A stretch of DNA of 64,000 nucleotides from Agroathelia rolfsii (Eukaryota; Basidiomycota; Agaricomycetes; Amylocorticiales; Amylocorticiaceae): assembly GCA_018343915.1 (NCBI GenBank), contig JABRWF010000008.1:124001-188000 (forward strand). Reading direction: 5' to 3'. The notes under the pieces are model-generated. The model had not been told where the DNA came from and did no database searches. It was given only the letters and a program-made list of their open reading frames with translations. This document shows positions 31,319-43,815 of the stretch, piece after piece. Each line of letters opens with the position of its first letter. Position 1 is the stretch's first letter. A program made the translations under genes and the position numbers.

Positions 31319-31815
31319 ACTCTGTATCCATACTTGGACATTTTTTATTATTGTTATTGTTCCGGAATCCTCTGTTTTTCAGGTTTATGTTTTCTATTTA
31401 TATATTAGGTGCAAGAGAAGCTCCCCCCTTAGTGCCTGTACGACGTACAGATACGTAAATTCGGTTTTGTATGCCATGAACGTGATCAAATGGATACCTT
31501 TCAAATCCCTATCACCAGACGACCGTCACTTATGTATACTGATAGCTTTTTGATACATAGTTCAGGTAATTGACTGGCAAAAGAAAAAGCAATCATAAAG
31601 CCAGAGCATCCAAGTACAGTGCCGCTCAGTGGCATGCCTGTGACAAAAATCGTATTATAGAGGTGCTTGGTTATAATTATGTAATCATGCAACTAGTCTA
31701 GATCTGTCTCGCACAACTTCGTGACGCCCTCCGAGTTGGTATTGAAATCGCGACATTCACTTGAAGTTCTCTACTAGTATCATTTTTATAAGTGCTGAAC
31801 AACAACAGACATATC
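31319..31815. other. Intergenic, no gene seen
   Basis: 3' flank of the Hsp20 gene and promoter of the PfkB-like gene. Short frames only. Confidence 0.6.
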
Positions 31816-33169
31816 ATGAGGGTCTTTGCCTCTGGAACCCTCTTCCAAACGCACACCTTGACCCTACCTACTTTTCTCGCGGAATCTTCTGTTACACGCG
31901 CGCATGCTGTAAAAGTTGCTGTTGGTGGTTCTGCCACAGTCGTATTATGCATCTTGTCCCAGTTCAAATCCGTGAAGCCCTTTCTTATCGCTCCCCTCGG
32001 TGGTCACGGCATGACGACAATGCTTGAACGTGAGGGCGTATCCTCGAAGTACTGTAAAATATACCCAGAGCTAGGCACTCCGGGTGCATGGGTACTTCAT
32101 GCTCATGACACCAACACCCGGACGATTGTAAACCATAATCCGCTTCCCAATTTGTCTCACGAGGATTTTGTATCTTTGCTCGGACCTTTACTCGTACCTG
32201 AAAACTACCCTCCATTGGATGGCGCTTTGGCCCCAAACGGGAACTTGAATAGTCCCCAAACATTTGTCACCCCTCCGTTCGACTGGCTGCATTTCGAGGG
32301 GCGGGATGTAAAAACAACCTTGAATAATATGGCTGCTCTTGACAGACATGCTCGGGAACGCTCCTGGCGTCAGCAATGTATTTTCAGTGTTGATCTGAGT
32401 CGAAAACCCCTCCAAGGCCTAGAGGCTGTAAGATTCATTTCTATCGACCATGATGTTTATGCTGCTTGCTAAGCCATTTCCTAGCTTATCCCGCTCGCTG
32501 ATATCGTATTCTTCAATAAGACTTCAGTCGCCACTCAAGGTGCAACGTCGCTACGTACATTTCTTCTCGCACTTGCTCCTTTGGCGAGCCCCGATGCACT
32601 TCTAGTAGCAAATTGGGGCGAAGAAGGAGCTGCAATCCTTTCTTTATCATCAAGCGAGTACTTTCAAAGCTCGGCATGGGTACCCATAGAAGAATACAAC
32701 CTACAACATCATATAGGATACGATGAAGAAAGCGTGCGAACTACCAGCGACTTTTACATGGCCATTAGTGACTTGAGTTCCAGCTCCTATACTTATAGTA
32801 AGACTCCGCGGTCGCTCTCAACTTCTACAAACATTGAGGTTGTGACCGATAATATCAATGGCTTTTCATTGACTCCTGAGCACACCAAAGACGAGAGTGG
32901 TGCGCAAGATGCATTTGTCGCTGGTATGATTTATACCCTGGGTAAAAGGAGACAGTCCTCAAATCCTGGAATAAAGTGGAGACTAGATGAATGCCTCCGG
33001 TAAGTAACAAGTCCGTACACGAGCAAAAACATAGTTGCAATTGACATGTTATGACAGATTCGCGACTGAACTATCCGGGAGAAAGTCTCGTAAAAAAGAG
33101 GGAGACTGGGTTGGGTTGACCGATGAAATGTGGAATGCCGGTTGGCTTGAAGAGTCGGGGAGTAACTGA
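31816..33169 (+). CDS. PfkB-family, ketohexokinase-like protein, divergent
   Basis: Three exons (31816-32427, 32485-32999, 33058-33169) give 412 aa. The first ATG is at 31816; the open frame upstream begins with GTG. PfkB features: A-V-G-G-S-A (family GGNA) near residue 36, APLGGHGMT, DWLHFEGRDV (ketohexokinase WIHIEGRN), a VANWGEEGA segment (family AWGEEGA), and SGAQDAFVAGM at the C-terminal active site. The last keeps the catalytic Asp but has Gln in place of the second Gly of GAGD, and the N-terminal substrate Asp region is not conserved. It probably binds a sugar or nucleoside and ATP; catalytic activity is uncertain. Confidence 0.78.
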
Positions 33170-33331
33170 GGTACATGGGACGACGTAGGGTAAAAATATA
33201 TACGCGTCGGAATTATCGGCCAACTGCATGGCCTTGATGTCTTAAAGTGGATTTTGGGCCGCTTGAAGCTGTGCTCAATACCAAGAGGCATCGGAGTCAA
33301 CCGACTTCGTACGGGAATTCGATTTCGTGAA

Positions 33332-34699
33332 TTACTGCATATCGATATCCTCATCTTCACTGTCTTCGTCTACCCAATCATCACCATCATGATCGATGTC
33401 GGCCTCGATGTCATCATCCGATTCAGTATGATGTATACCAGAGCTGTCCAAATTTTCTATCAGCTCTCGGATATGTTCTAATAAAGGTTCGTCGGGATGG
33501 TTTTGAGCTATATGTAGCTAGATATAAGCTCGCCCTGAGTCCTGATTGATTGGCAAAAAACGAGACATGGAAACTTACATTTTGACTGGTTTCCAAACAT
33601 TCTCTGGCATCCTTCGCAAGTTCTTCCCATGTTAGGCCATTGCAGTCATTACTGGAAGTTTTCCGTGTAGTCATAGCCAACAGGAAGAAACACCATCCCT
33701 CAAGATACCAAGCATCAACAGATGTATCGTCAATTGTCATGATACCTTGAAGGACCTGCAATGCAAGTTCGTACTGCGCAAGCTCAAGCAAGAGTTTGGT
33801 AAACTGCACACGAGTTGCAAGCGGTGGTGATTTGGGGTCATCTGTACTATATATAAGCAGAGATGAAAACAGTGTTAGAATAAAGCATTTACCAGGCTCT
33901 AAATCTTTCCAAGCCGTCCATGATTGTTCAAGAAGGCCTCGTGCATCATCTGGACGAGATTGAGACATGCGAACGGAGGCCAACATCTGCAAGGCTTCTG
34001 CATTTCCTGGATCGGTTTCAAGTGCCGTAGTCAGCAGATTTTCACATGTTTGTTCGGCTACAGGATCGTCACTAGTAGAACAGCATGCCGCTTGAGTAAT
34101 TTTTGAGATATTTGTTGTGAAGATATCGCACCATAAACTATATGATGGATCCATCCATATTTCTACCATACCGATGAGTGCGCGTACAATATTTGCTTTG
34201 ATATCTGTTTCGTCCAAGACAGCATTGCCCGAAACCACTTTTTCTTTTTGTTGAATGGAAAGAATATCAACGGCCTTCTGATAATGCGATAACGCTTCAT
34301 ACGGATCATCTTCCGAGAGTTGGGCTAGGTAAAGGTATACCAGAGGGGGCGCAGCCGCCGGGCCAGGAGGAATCAAAGAAGAAAAAGTCTATTTTCTCGT
34401 GAATCAATCACGAACAGGCCCTATCCAAAGGAGCGAGTGGACCTTGCCTGTTTTGCCCCATCAAAATCACCCGTCTCAAGTTGTATGACACCTAGCAACT
34501 CCTTGGCCTCAATATTGTCTTTATCTCTCTGTAATATTCGCTCCGTAAACGATCGTGCGAGATCGAAGTCACATTCGCCTGCAAGCGCTTGCGCCTTGGA
34601 CAGTAAAGATGGTATGGATGGCTCGGAAGAATGACTTTGTTGGGTGCTTGACCTAGCTGAGATATTTTGTTTCTTCCCCCCAGAGCGAGTGCGGCCCAT
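33332..34699 (-). CDS. ACL4: ACL4-like TPR chaperone of ribosomal protein RPL4
   Basis: Three exons (34448-34699, 33579-34388, 33332-33517) give 415 aa. It has TPR-type helices (ELLGVIQLETGDFDGAKQ, LLTTALETDPGNAEALQML, LEQSWTAW, ELALQVLQGIMTIDDTSVD) and a strongly acidic C-terminus (D-D-D-I-E-A-D to E-D-E-D-I-D). Both, and a KK-rich N-terminus, fit Acl4, which in yeast holds newly made Rpl4 until nuclear assembly. The first intron (34389-34447) has a GC donor, CAG|GCAAGG...TAG. The second uses the acceptor at 33518 to keep frame. Distinguishing it from other TPR proteins rests on these family-level resemblances. Confidence 0.8.
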
Positions 34700-34926
34700 C
34701 TGGATGATTTGACTGTTTTACGGAAGATACTAATACAATTTTATCTGCTGCCGCAATAGGACTTAAATCTGTGGGTTTTTGATGTGCGCAGTTTCATACT
34801 CCGAGCTTACATCATCGGTCGACTCCCGATCCATCTCCGCTTGGCCCGGTCATTATCTTCAAACGACTACCGTGACACTGCATAGTAATACTCGCCTGGA
34901 ACTGGTCCGAGTCCGTGAAGACAATC

Positions 34927-36575
34927 ATGGCTTCACTCGGCATTGCTTCTGAACTTGTCATTCCGGACCCAAATCCTATACCTGATCCTCTTTTTCTTGA
35001 GCGGCTTGAAGCATTTTTAACCAACAATCTGGAGACACAGTTACGTGCCTTTTGCGAGCGCGAGAGATACCCTTTCGAAGAGGTATGCTTCTTGCGTTTT
35101 GTTTGCCCATCTAGACTCTAATACCCAGATATGTCTCATAGGGAAGGAGATTAGCTGCAGAGTGGCATAGTAGATACCTCTTCCCTCCTGAGGTGGATGA
35201 GCAATCTATTCCAAGTATAACAACTGAGGCCGAGCGCTCAGGCTATGGTGTGTGAATCCTATATTCGTCCAAATCCTTTTCAATGAAACATTTAGCATGT
35301 GCTTGAAACATCCAGTCCGCTCTGTTCTATGCAGGACATCTCGTGCGCTTGAGTCACTACAAACCGTTGCACGTGTGCAGTCATTTATACTTGCTATCAA
35401 TCCCAAGGGGCCAAACCAGCTAGATTCAGGTTTTTTGGGAGGCACATCAGTTGGTCGCGATTTTTGGCGTCAGCTTCGTGGTGGAGGTTGCTCAGGTGCT
35501 AAGGCTTTCCACGCATACTGCTTGAAGCGGACGCAAAATAACCCCGATGAGGACAACACATTTTCACCTACACAAGGTCCTAGTGGTGAATGTCTCCGGA
35601 GTGAGCTCAATGATGGCTTGAACACCTCGGCCAAAAGGACACCTGCAAGTGAGCTAAAGATGGAGTTATATTCTACCGTTCGGGATGCTCTGAGGTTCGT
35701 GTATTTCGCAATGTCATCATGTATAAAAGTTGTTGATTTTTCTTGTCAGAGCGGCCAGTGGTTGCCGCAATGCAGAAATGAAATGGTCAAATCATGATCG
35801 ACTCGCCTCTTATGGTGTTCGACTTCTGGGCTGGCCTCCCGGGGTACCAATGCAGAATCCCTCTACACTGACGGCAAGTCAAAATCGACAAATATTAGAT
35901 GCTATCGATAGCGGTCGCATGCAATTCATAAAGAAGGAAGAGGAGGCATTGTCTGGCCATCTTACCAGTAATATGGGGAACTTCCCAGCATCTTCTTCCA
36001 GCAGTCAGGTGTCACTCGATTTGGTTCGGGTTTATATTCTTATTTCTATGCTGTTCTTGTCTCAAATCCAAAATAATCTAAAATAGACTGAAGGATCACC
36101 GGCATCCATCACCTCTCGCTCACGCTCGAGATCTACTAGCGATTCAACGTCTTCGAGCTTGTCATGCCTTCGCCCGCTCATTCCTGCTCCGTCGAATTCG
36201 CATTCCACGGTGATGGCTACAATAGATCCACTGACGCATGATCTGGAAAGAGATCCTCGCTCGGCGAGTGAACTTTTACACCAGTATCAGCTTTTACATG
36301 GCGGTGGAGCAACCTCTCATGAAGCTCCCAGTGTATTTGAGGGTGGGGCATTCAATGGGCCGCCCATCCGACTAATGCTTCCTGGGCCGGCTACGCATTA
36401 CATGGATGCAGAAAGTCACTATCACCGGCTTCCCCCAGATCACTGGATCTATAGATCTGATGAGAACAGGACACCATATGGCGAACCCGTCGGCATTCTG
36501 GGAAACTCGGAATACAACGAAGAGAGTAGAAGTTCCAAGAGGCGGAAGGTCGATACCATTATTCTTGGAATGTGA
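34927..36575 (+). CDS. Conserved-looking protein of unknown function
   Basis: Five exons (34927-35082, 35142-35251, 35335-35694, 35750-36008, 36087-36575) give 457 aa in frame. The ATG at 34927 is chosen over an upstream GTG. An N-terminal helical part (LFLERLEAFLTNNLETQLR, FEEGRRLAAEWHSRY) is followed by a middle with WRQLRGGGCSGAK and then YGVRLLGWPPGVPMQNPS, QNRQILDAIDSGRMQF. The C-terminal third is Ser-rich and ends in an R-R-K nuclear-signal-like cluster. The well-folded G-W-P-P-G-x-P-x-x-N-P-S block looks like a constrained motif, perhaps DNA or nuclear-protein associated. I know no named family for it. It is divergent to ACL4 with a 227-bp shared promoter. Confidence 0.78.
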
Positions 36576-37635
36576 TGTCAATTCACACGCTACGTATTCC
36601 TGATTGTACCTTTTATGTATACTGTACTATGTATATTACTATTGCGGTCTTGTAATTTCCTCAGTGGCTGGGATCCATTTGTGATTCAAGTTATGATTCC
36701 CTATCGACGGGAATAAGACTGAATGAGCATCATGTTCTTGCCGTTTTTTATGGGGTTAAAAAGCGGCGGAGACACTGCTGCTAAATGGAGCTTGAGTGTA
36801 ACAATGCACGCTGCAAATGCTGTGATCGACATGGGTTCGCATCTGAGTCAGTACAATCATTGGCGTACTACTCGGGTCGGTTATAGGCATCGGAGCTCTT
36901 AAACAACCTAAGATGTCCGTTTTGGAGCCGTCTGCACCGTCACACACTTGATCTCGCAACGAAAAACAAAAACAGGTATTGTGATTTCATTGGCTAGGGG
37001 AAGTCTGCCAGACTCAGAAGCCACACGGATAGGCGGCACGATTTTAATTCTTTACCATCTTTGTCATCTTCGCCGCGGTGAATTCATAGTTGGTAAATGA
37101 CTCGGAGAAGGTGCCGGCAACGACTCGGATGCGCGATGCATGATAATCAATGCTTAGTTGCTATTACTAGTCGTTTACGATGCGCCTCTTCTGTCGCCCG
37201 GCCCCAGCTCTCTAGCCCGGGTTTTCTCTGCTTCACGGCATCGCGTCTTGGCCCAAGGCGCTCGTCGCAAGATGGCAGACTGTGGCTTGATGTAGTATGC
37301 AGCATCACAAACTAAGGCATGCCAGTGCAAGCCAGTCTTGAAGAAACAGTTAGCCGCTGCTGCCGCTCTCAGTGCGCGATCATACCGATACCGTGACTAT
37401 GACCATTAATGATAGAGTTATGCTGCCATATTACCTAGCCCTGCAGCTGATAATGATGGATACCAGATAAACACGCCCGCTGCTGTCCGAAGGAAGGGTC
37501 CCTTCTTCTGTGTCTTTCAGCCGCTCTAGCTTGCCCCGCCCGTATATAGGATGCCATCCGTACCGCGCTGCGTCTCCCCCCATCCGGCACCCCTGCTCTG
37601 CTCATCTTTAAGCCTATTGGGCAGTTCCTTCCATC
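36576..37635. other. 1.06-kb intergenic region, no gene seen
   Basis: It separates two plus-strand genes. The minus frame at 37435-37794 is antisense to the start of the permease gene. There is no tRNA, repeat or ORF with support. Confidence 0.6.
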
Positions 37636-40009
37636 ATGGCTACGGTACACGATATCCTCATCGAAAGCAATCCGGATCCAGAAGAAACCAGTAGCCTGGT
37701 CGTTACTGATGATGAGATGCAGTACGGAGCACCTGTTGAAAAGGCTAGTACTAGTCTGTTGATCTTCTTCTGATCTGTGCTCATTCGCTGTCATATACTG
37801 TACAATCCTCTATCCTACCTCCACTCGTGATCAGGTATGTCCTTCTAGGTCTACTCATGCTGATGTCATTAAATTAAGCGTTTCGCCAGTACAACCCATT
37901 AGGCCATGAAGTTACTCTGCTGTCCGCTGTTATGCTTAATTTCGGTTTGTATCGTACTTAAAACTCTCCGCTCTAACCCATTGACCTTGTGGCCCATATA
38001 CCAGGCCAGCTTCTGGGCAGTGGTATTTACTCGGTGCCTGGAATCATGCTAAATGAAGTAGGCTCTGTTGGACTGTTGATCGTGTTCTGGCTTATTGCGC
38101 CAGTCTTCGCCGCATCTGGTCTCATGGTCTATGGAGAAATGGCTGGTTTCTTCCCCGATCGATCAGGGGCTGAGGCTGTTTACCTAGAACAGGTTGGTGA
38201 AAGCTATCAATGCTCCGGTCTTTACTGTGTTCATGAATGTTTTTTCAGGCTTATCCCAATCCAAGGTATATGGTGCCGGTCACGTTCGCAGTTTCATCAG
38301 TATTGCTCTCGTTAGTGATTGTTATGAAATTTGGTATTTCTGCTATCTAATTTGATATTATAGGTATAGCGCGACGAATGCAATCATACTTGTACAATAC
38401 GCCTTTACCATGTTCGGCATAACTATAACTCCAGAAAGACAGACGTACGGCGCCCTAGTGGTTGCCACTTTTGCAGTGATGAGTACGTCCAAGTCCACGA
38501 CTACAAACTTTTGAGATCGCCCTATCTAAAAACTCATACAGTCGTGGGCTTATCAACAAAATGGGCCCTTCGAATGGTCAATTTCTTCTCTTTTTTCAAG
38601 GTGCTTTCGCTTGTCTTGTAAGTATTGTCACTAGCGTTCGTCCATTATCCAGATGAATGAAACTCCACTATAATAGTGTCGTTATAACTGGAATCGCAGT
38701 GCTCCTGGGTTTTACCCGCATTCACGACCCACTGGAGAATTTTGCCCATCCATTCCAAGGCAGCAATTGGAATGTAAATGCACTTGCAACAGCGCTCGTG
38801 AAGAGTAACTTCGCATATATTGGATATGCCAATGCCTTCCAGGTCACGGGCGAGGTTCGGGGGAAGTCACCTGCTCGAACAGTACGTACTGCAGGAGCAA
38901 TTACAATCGCATCCTGTGCCGTGCTTTTCACGCTCGCAAATGTAGCATATGTTGCTGCTGTACCCAAGGAGACTTTTTCCCACTCTGGAGAACTCATAGC
39001 GGCCCTATTCTTCAAGAATGTTTTTGGAGATAATGTCGCTGCGAAATTACTGCCAGCCCTGGTATCACTGAGTTGTTTTGGCAATATTGTATGTGTCCGC
39101 CTTTTCTTCGCCTTTAGCCTAATTATTTAACTGTGTCTCAAAAGATTGCAGTGGTATGTATAATATAATGCACCCTAGGGTGTGTTTGAATATTAACGCC
39201 TTTTTTTTATTTGATTAGACTTATGGGAAAGCCCGATTGATTCGTGAAATCGCGCGTCAGGGCCTACTTCCATATGCTTCATTTTTTGCTTCAACCGAGC
39301 CTTTTGGTACACCTCTGGGATCAGTTCTATTGATCTACTTGTTTTCATGCAGCGTTATCGTTGGTCTGCCTGCTAAAGAGGCATTTGAGTTTTTAGTCAA
39401 CGTTGCGGGTTATCCTCAAGCCGTAAGTCGTTATTTTACAAATGCAATATCCACTTCAACTCATATTTTATACGCTAGATATTCCATGCTGCAATGGCAC
39501 TCGGAATATACAACATCAGAAACAGAAGGAGAAAGCAGGGGCTTCCAGCATCTCCCTTACGCTCTCCAGATACCATAATTGCACTCTATCTAGCCATTTC
39601 TCTGTTCCTTATCATAATGCCCTGGTGAGTCGAAATTATGCCAAACAAAATCTTCTGAGGATTCTCATTTATCAATTTTTAAGGGTACCTCCTCGTGAAG
39701 GTCATCAAGAGTCGTCATTCTGGTACGCTACATACTGCATCGTTGGTCTAGGAATTCTGGGTGTAAGTTTATTTTCATTTGTTTGCTATGATAACCCTTT
39801 ATCTCAAAAATGATTAGGCCTGCGGATTGTATTATTATGTTTGGATGGTCTTCCTCCCTCGATGGGGTGGTTATGAAATTTATGAAGAAGTAGATGAACT
39901 CCCGAATGGCGGACGGGTAACACATTTTGTACGTAGATATAAGTCTGAGGCCTCGACGCTAGGATCCAGAATAGGGGAGCACCAGGCCTTACTTGGGTCT
40001 TCAAGTTGA
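37636..40009 (+). CDS. Mup1/LAT-type amino-acid permease
   Basis: An intron-rich gene of about 560 aa. After a hydrophilic N-terminus (MATVHDILIESNPDPEE), transmembrane segments begin with the APC signature G-Q-L-L-G-S-G-I-Y-S-V-P-G (38008-38046), then GSVGLLIVFWLIAPVFAASG and YGEMAGFFPDRSGAEAVYLE, which resembles the E-x-G-x-x-x-P-x-x-G-x-E-x-x-Y-L-E of methionine permease Mup1. Later segments include GSNWNVNALATALVKSNFAY, GEVRGKSPARTVRTAG and ARLIREIARQGLLPYASFF. It is a plasma-membrane proton-coupled uptake carrier by family. Exons between 37750 and 37890 are not resolved. The large minus frame 38722-39084 is antisense. Confidence 0.85.
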
Positions 40010-40562
40010 GCCTAATCAGACTTGGTATACCTAGATGTATGTAATATACATGTAATGCTATTTTCCTTAGTATGATCTGTCTGCAGGCCAATAATGCCCC
40101 ATCTTCTGGTATGGTTAGTAGTCAGCCTGAGATGTATGGAAGATAGTAGTGACAAGTCACCATGCTACCAAGGCTTGTACAGCGCAATCTATAACACTCC
40201 GGTATGTTGATGTACCTGTATCACGGTCGTTTCTCGTTAGACCGATCGGCCCGGTGTGCCTTGCTCTGCCAGTGTGTTTTAGTCATTCGTATTTGCTCCA
40301 TCACATCTCCCATAGGCCACTGGCATCATTACGCTTACTTGGATACATCACGCGCGCTACGCCTCAATATCGGACATTTTCCCTGGGTCTCATGATCACC
40401 ATGATACTCAGAGAAAGGGGCCTATATAATACCCATAAACAAGCCTTAATTGCTATGCGATCTGCCTTTGTGCTCCCAGCATTCTTTGGGTTGATATCTT
40501 TTGCGTTCGATCGCTATCCGAGAAGTTGTGCTTTGCAAAATTCGCAATATAGGTAGTCAAAG
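40010..40562. other. Intergenic, no gene seen
   Basis: Promoter side of the sugar porter. The plus frame at 40149-40556 has no recognisable features and no codon structure worth calling. Confidence 0.55.
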
Positions 40563-43298
40563 ATGCCCGCTGGAGTCCAGGGAAATATGGCATCTCTTGC
40601 TGCTGATAGTAGGCGCGCACTTGCAGGTCAATCGGGCTGGGTAAGTGAGGTTGACCGTGTCTGAGAGCTGGTCACTTCTTGCTTGAACTAAAAACCAATT
40701 CAATTAGGCTGGTCTCGTGCAAAATGGACGTGTTTTTGGGATTGCAGTATTTGCGTCTCTAGGAGGATTGTGAGTCATCGGTATATCATATGTAATGGCT
40801 CTCTTAGGCTGATTTGTGCTTGCATAGGCTATACGGTACCAATATCCACAAATTCAATTGAGCTTTCTGCACAGAATTGACATATTGAATTCTTGCATTT
40901 TAGGATATAATCAAGTAAGTTTCAGTTACTACTAGGCTAAGCTTGCATTCATAATGAAGCATCTCATGTGTTCTTGCTTATTAGGGCGTTTTCTCCTCAG
41001 TTTTAGCGTATGATGCAGAACCCACTATTATCCCCGGATTGCTCTACTAAAATTGATATAGGATGTATTCGTTCGACCAGCGGATGAGTTCCGTGGTCAA
41101 CCACACTGGCCTCAAAGGCTGGTTTGTGTCGATCCTCGAGCTCAGTGCCTGGTTCGGTGTTCTCGTGACCGGGTATCTTGCAGACCGATTTTCACGTAAA
41201 TATACAATCCTCCTAGGTATGTTAATAGCTGAATACGTCATCATCAGCGTAATATTAATCGAATTTCACCAACAGCCGTCATTGTCTTTGTTATTGGAGT
41301 GATTGTGCAGACTGCCGCATATAAGCCCGCATCGATCTTTGCAGGTAGAGAAAATAGTAATTTGGGGTTAACTTTAGTTTATAACCTCATCCATCAGGCC
41401 GTTTCGTCACTGGTCTTGGTGTCGGGTCATTAAGCATGGCAGTACCATTATACAAGTACGTATTCTCTGATTACATCATTAGCATCTTATTGAATTCACA
41501 TCCCAGTGCTGAGCTTGCACCACCAGAAGTTCGTGGAAGCCTTGTTGCTTTGCAGCAGCTAGCGATCACCTTTGGCATTATGGTTTCTTTCTGGATTGAT
41601 TATGGTACGAATTATATAGGAGGAACGGCCGAGACCCAGAGCGAAGCAGCCTGGCGTATTCCGCTAGCTCTACAAGTATGATCTAAAAATTAGTCTTTTT
41701 ACACTACCTGACCAGACCACACTACAGCTCATTCCAGCCATCATTCTCGGTCTCGGGGTTGTATTCTTGCCACATAGCCCTCGATGGCTCGTAGGTCAAG
41801 GACGAGATGACGAGGCACTTGCCATATTGAGTCGCGTTAGGCGATTGCCCCCTGACTCTGATTTAGTTATGATTGAGTTTCTGTGAGCTCTGGGATGTAT
41901 TTCTTGTGGTCATTTCTTGATAGATGAACCAGGGAAATACGGGCGCAACATATTTTCGAGCATGAAACATTAGTCCAGGCATTTCCTCAATACCAGGACG
42001 GCTCTTTTGCATCGAGGTTCAAACTAGGAGCAATGTCCTACTTGAGCCTATTGAATAAAAAGAGTAAACACTGACCCACAACCACTGCTGTATGCTGTAT
42101 ATGAAACTTATTCCTGCACAATAGGTCTTTTTTATCGTGTTATGGTTGGATCATTGTAAGAAATTTACCTCACATTAAATCCTGTCTAATCGGCCCATAA
42201 CAGAACCATGTTCTTTCAGCAATGGACCGGCGTCAATGCTATTTTGTATTATGGTATCGTCTATTTCTGGACCAAGCTTCATTATCAGATAATCTCATAA
42301 CCATACCATCTTTAGCACCATCGATTTTCACTGACTTAGGCCTTACCGGCAATACTACCTCTTTGCTGGCTACAGGTTTGCAAGTACATTTGTATATATC
42401 TCACAAATACTTATGAACATAAACTTTATCGCGACCAGGTGTCGTTGGGATCGTAATGTTTCTAGCTACAATACCAGCCGTCATTTGGGTAGACAAAGTG
42501 GGACGCAAACCCGTCTTAATCTCTGGTGCATTCATTATGGCGGCATGCCATTTGATTATCGCCGGATTGACAGCAGCTTTTCACACAAGCTGGAATACGT
42601 GAGTAATTCCTGCTCCGAGTTTGATTTTCTGATTGAAAGCCATTCTAGACACGTGGCAGCTGGTTGGGTCGCATGTGCACTTGTATGGGTATTTGCGATT
42701 GGCTTTGGTTATAGCTGGGGTAATAGTTTTTCTTATTTCAATGGGGAATGATACTCATAAAATGATAGGCCCTTGCGCCTGGATTGTTGTCGCGGAGATT
42801 TGGCCACTTAGTGTTCGAGGCAAAGGAATTTCCATTGCTGCTTCGTCCAATTGGGTACGCATTAACGCTTACTCGATTATACTGTGTACTGAAATCATCT
42901 CAAGATGAATAATTTCATTGGTAAACATTGGTCGTTTATTAAACCTCGGAATCTTGACATTAACGTGTTATAAATTTGGTGCTCGTGCAGTTGGCCTGGT
43001 AACGCCTACCATGTTGAAGAATATCGGCTTTGGCACCTTTATCTTCTTTGGTGTTTTTTCTCTCCTGGGAGGTCTCTTCATCATGTTCTTCTTCCCTGAG
43101 ACCAAAGGCTTGACCCTAGAAGAAATGGATAATGCATTCGGAGACGAAGAAGGTTTATCTGTCGCAGATCAGCAGAGGCATGCGGAAATAGCCAGGAGGA
43201 TTGGTCTAGAAGCATATCTCAACGGTTCCCAAGGACGCAACCATACAAGCGATCGCACTGGAGAGAAGGCGGAAATTCAGATTATTAACAATTCCTAG
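40563..43298 (+). CDS. MFS sugar porter
   Basis: Many short exons. The start MPAGVQGNMASLAADSRR is followed by sugar-porter landmarks in order: LLYGYNQGVFSSVL (helix 1), GWFVSILELSAWFG, GYLADRFSRKY (the loop 2-3 G-R-x-x-D-R-x-S/G-R-K/R motif), ELAPPEVRGSLV (R-G-x-x), PHSPRWLVGQGR (P-x-S-P-R-W-L), FFQQWTGVNAILYYAPSIF (Q-Q-x-x-G-x-N-x-x-x-Y-Y), GRKPVLISGA, EIWPLSVRGKGI (E-x-x-P-x-x-x-R-x-K), and PETKGLTLEEMD. Twelve membrane helices are expected. It is a plasma-membrane sugar/H+ transporter; the substrate cannot be read. It is adjacent to another permease gene, with no evidence of co-regulation. Confidence 0.92.
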
Positions 43299-43815
43299 TG
43301 CTGTGGCTTGGGTAGCAACTGGGATCAGGATTTGGGAATATGCTGGAATTCAACTTGGTATCCAGTCGAAGGAACTAGAGCGTTTGAATGCCAATATACA
43401 AGGGGGAATCATCCCTATTATGTCTTAACAGTAGCTTTATGAATTAGTCTTTCGGACTGCTAGGTCCTTCTAGTTAATGAAGAATCATCAATTATTTTAT
43501 CAGTCCTGAATTTCATTTGAGCATTTATTACTTATTCCCAAGGGTTTACCAGCTAGAACTAGGATTGATATCAATGTAGGTGTTGATAGGCTAAAGCCAT
43601 TATAAACATGAGATTCTTGTGTCGGTTATATGTGCAGGTGGTTTGACCAAATGCAGTGCTTGTGCATTTTTTCTACTTTTATTTTCTAGGCGACTGGTGT
43701 GGAAGGCATTGGTAATGTGATTATTAATGAGGATGGGGTTATTGGATTACAGGTACTGATGCCTTTTACATTATAAAAAAGAGGAAAGCCTGAACACAAT
43801 TTAAGCAATGGGGTG
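43299..43815. other. Intergenic, convergent 3' ends
   Basis: Region between the tail ends of the sugar porter (+) and BUB1 (-). AT-rich, with no ORF and no repeats seen. Confidence 0.6.

Noticed and set aside
31792..31815. Upstream extension of the PfkB-like gene
   Set aside because: The extension begins with GTG; the first ATG is 31816 and fits the family start.
38722..39084. 120-codon minus frame
   Set aside because: Antisense to permease transmembrane segments that have clear family resemblance.
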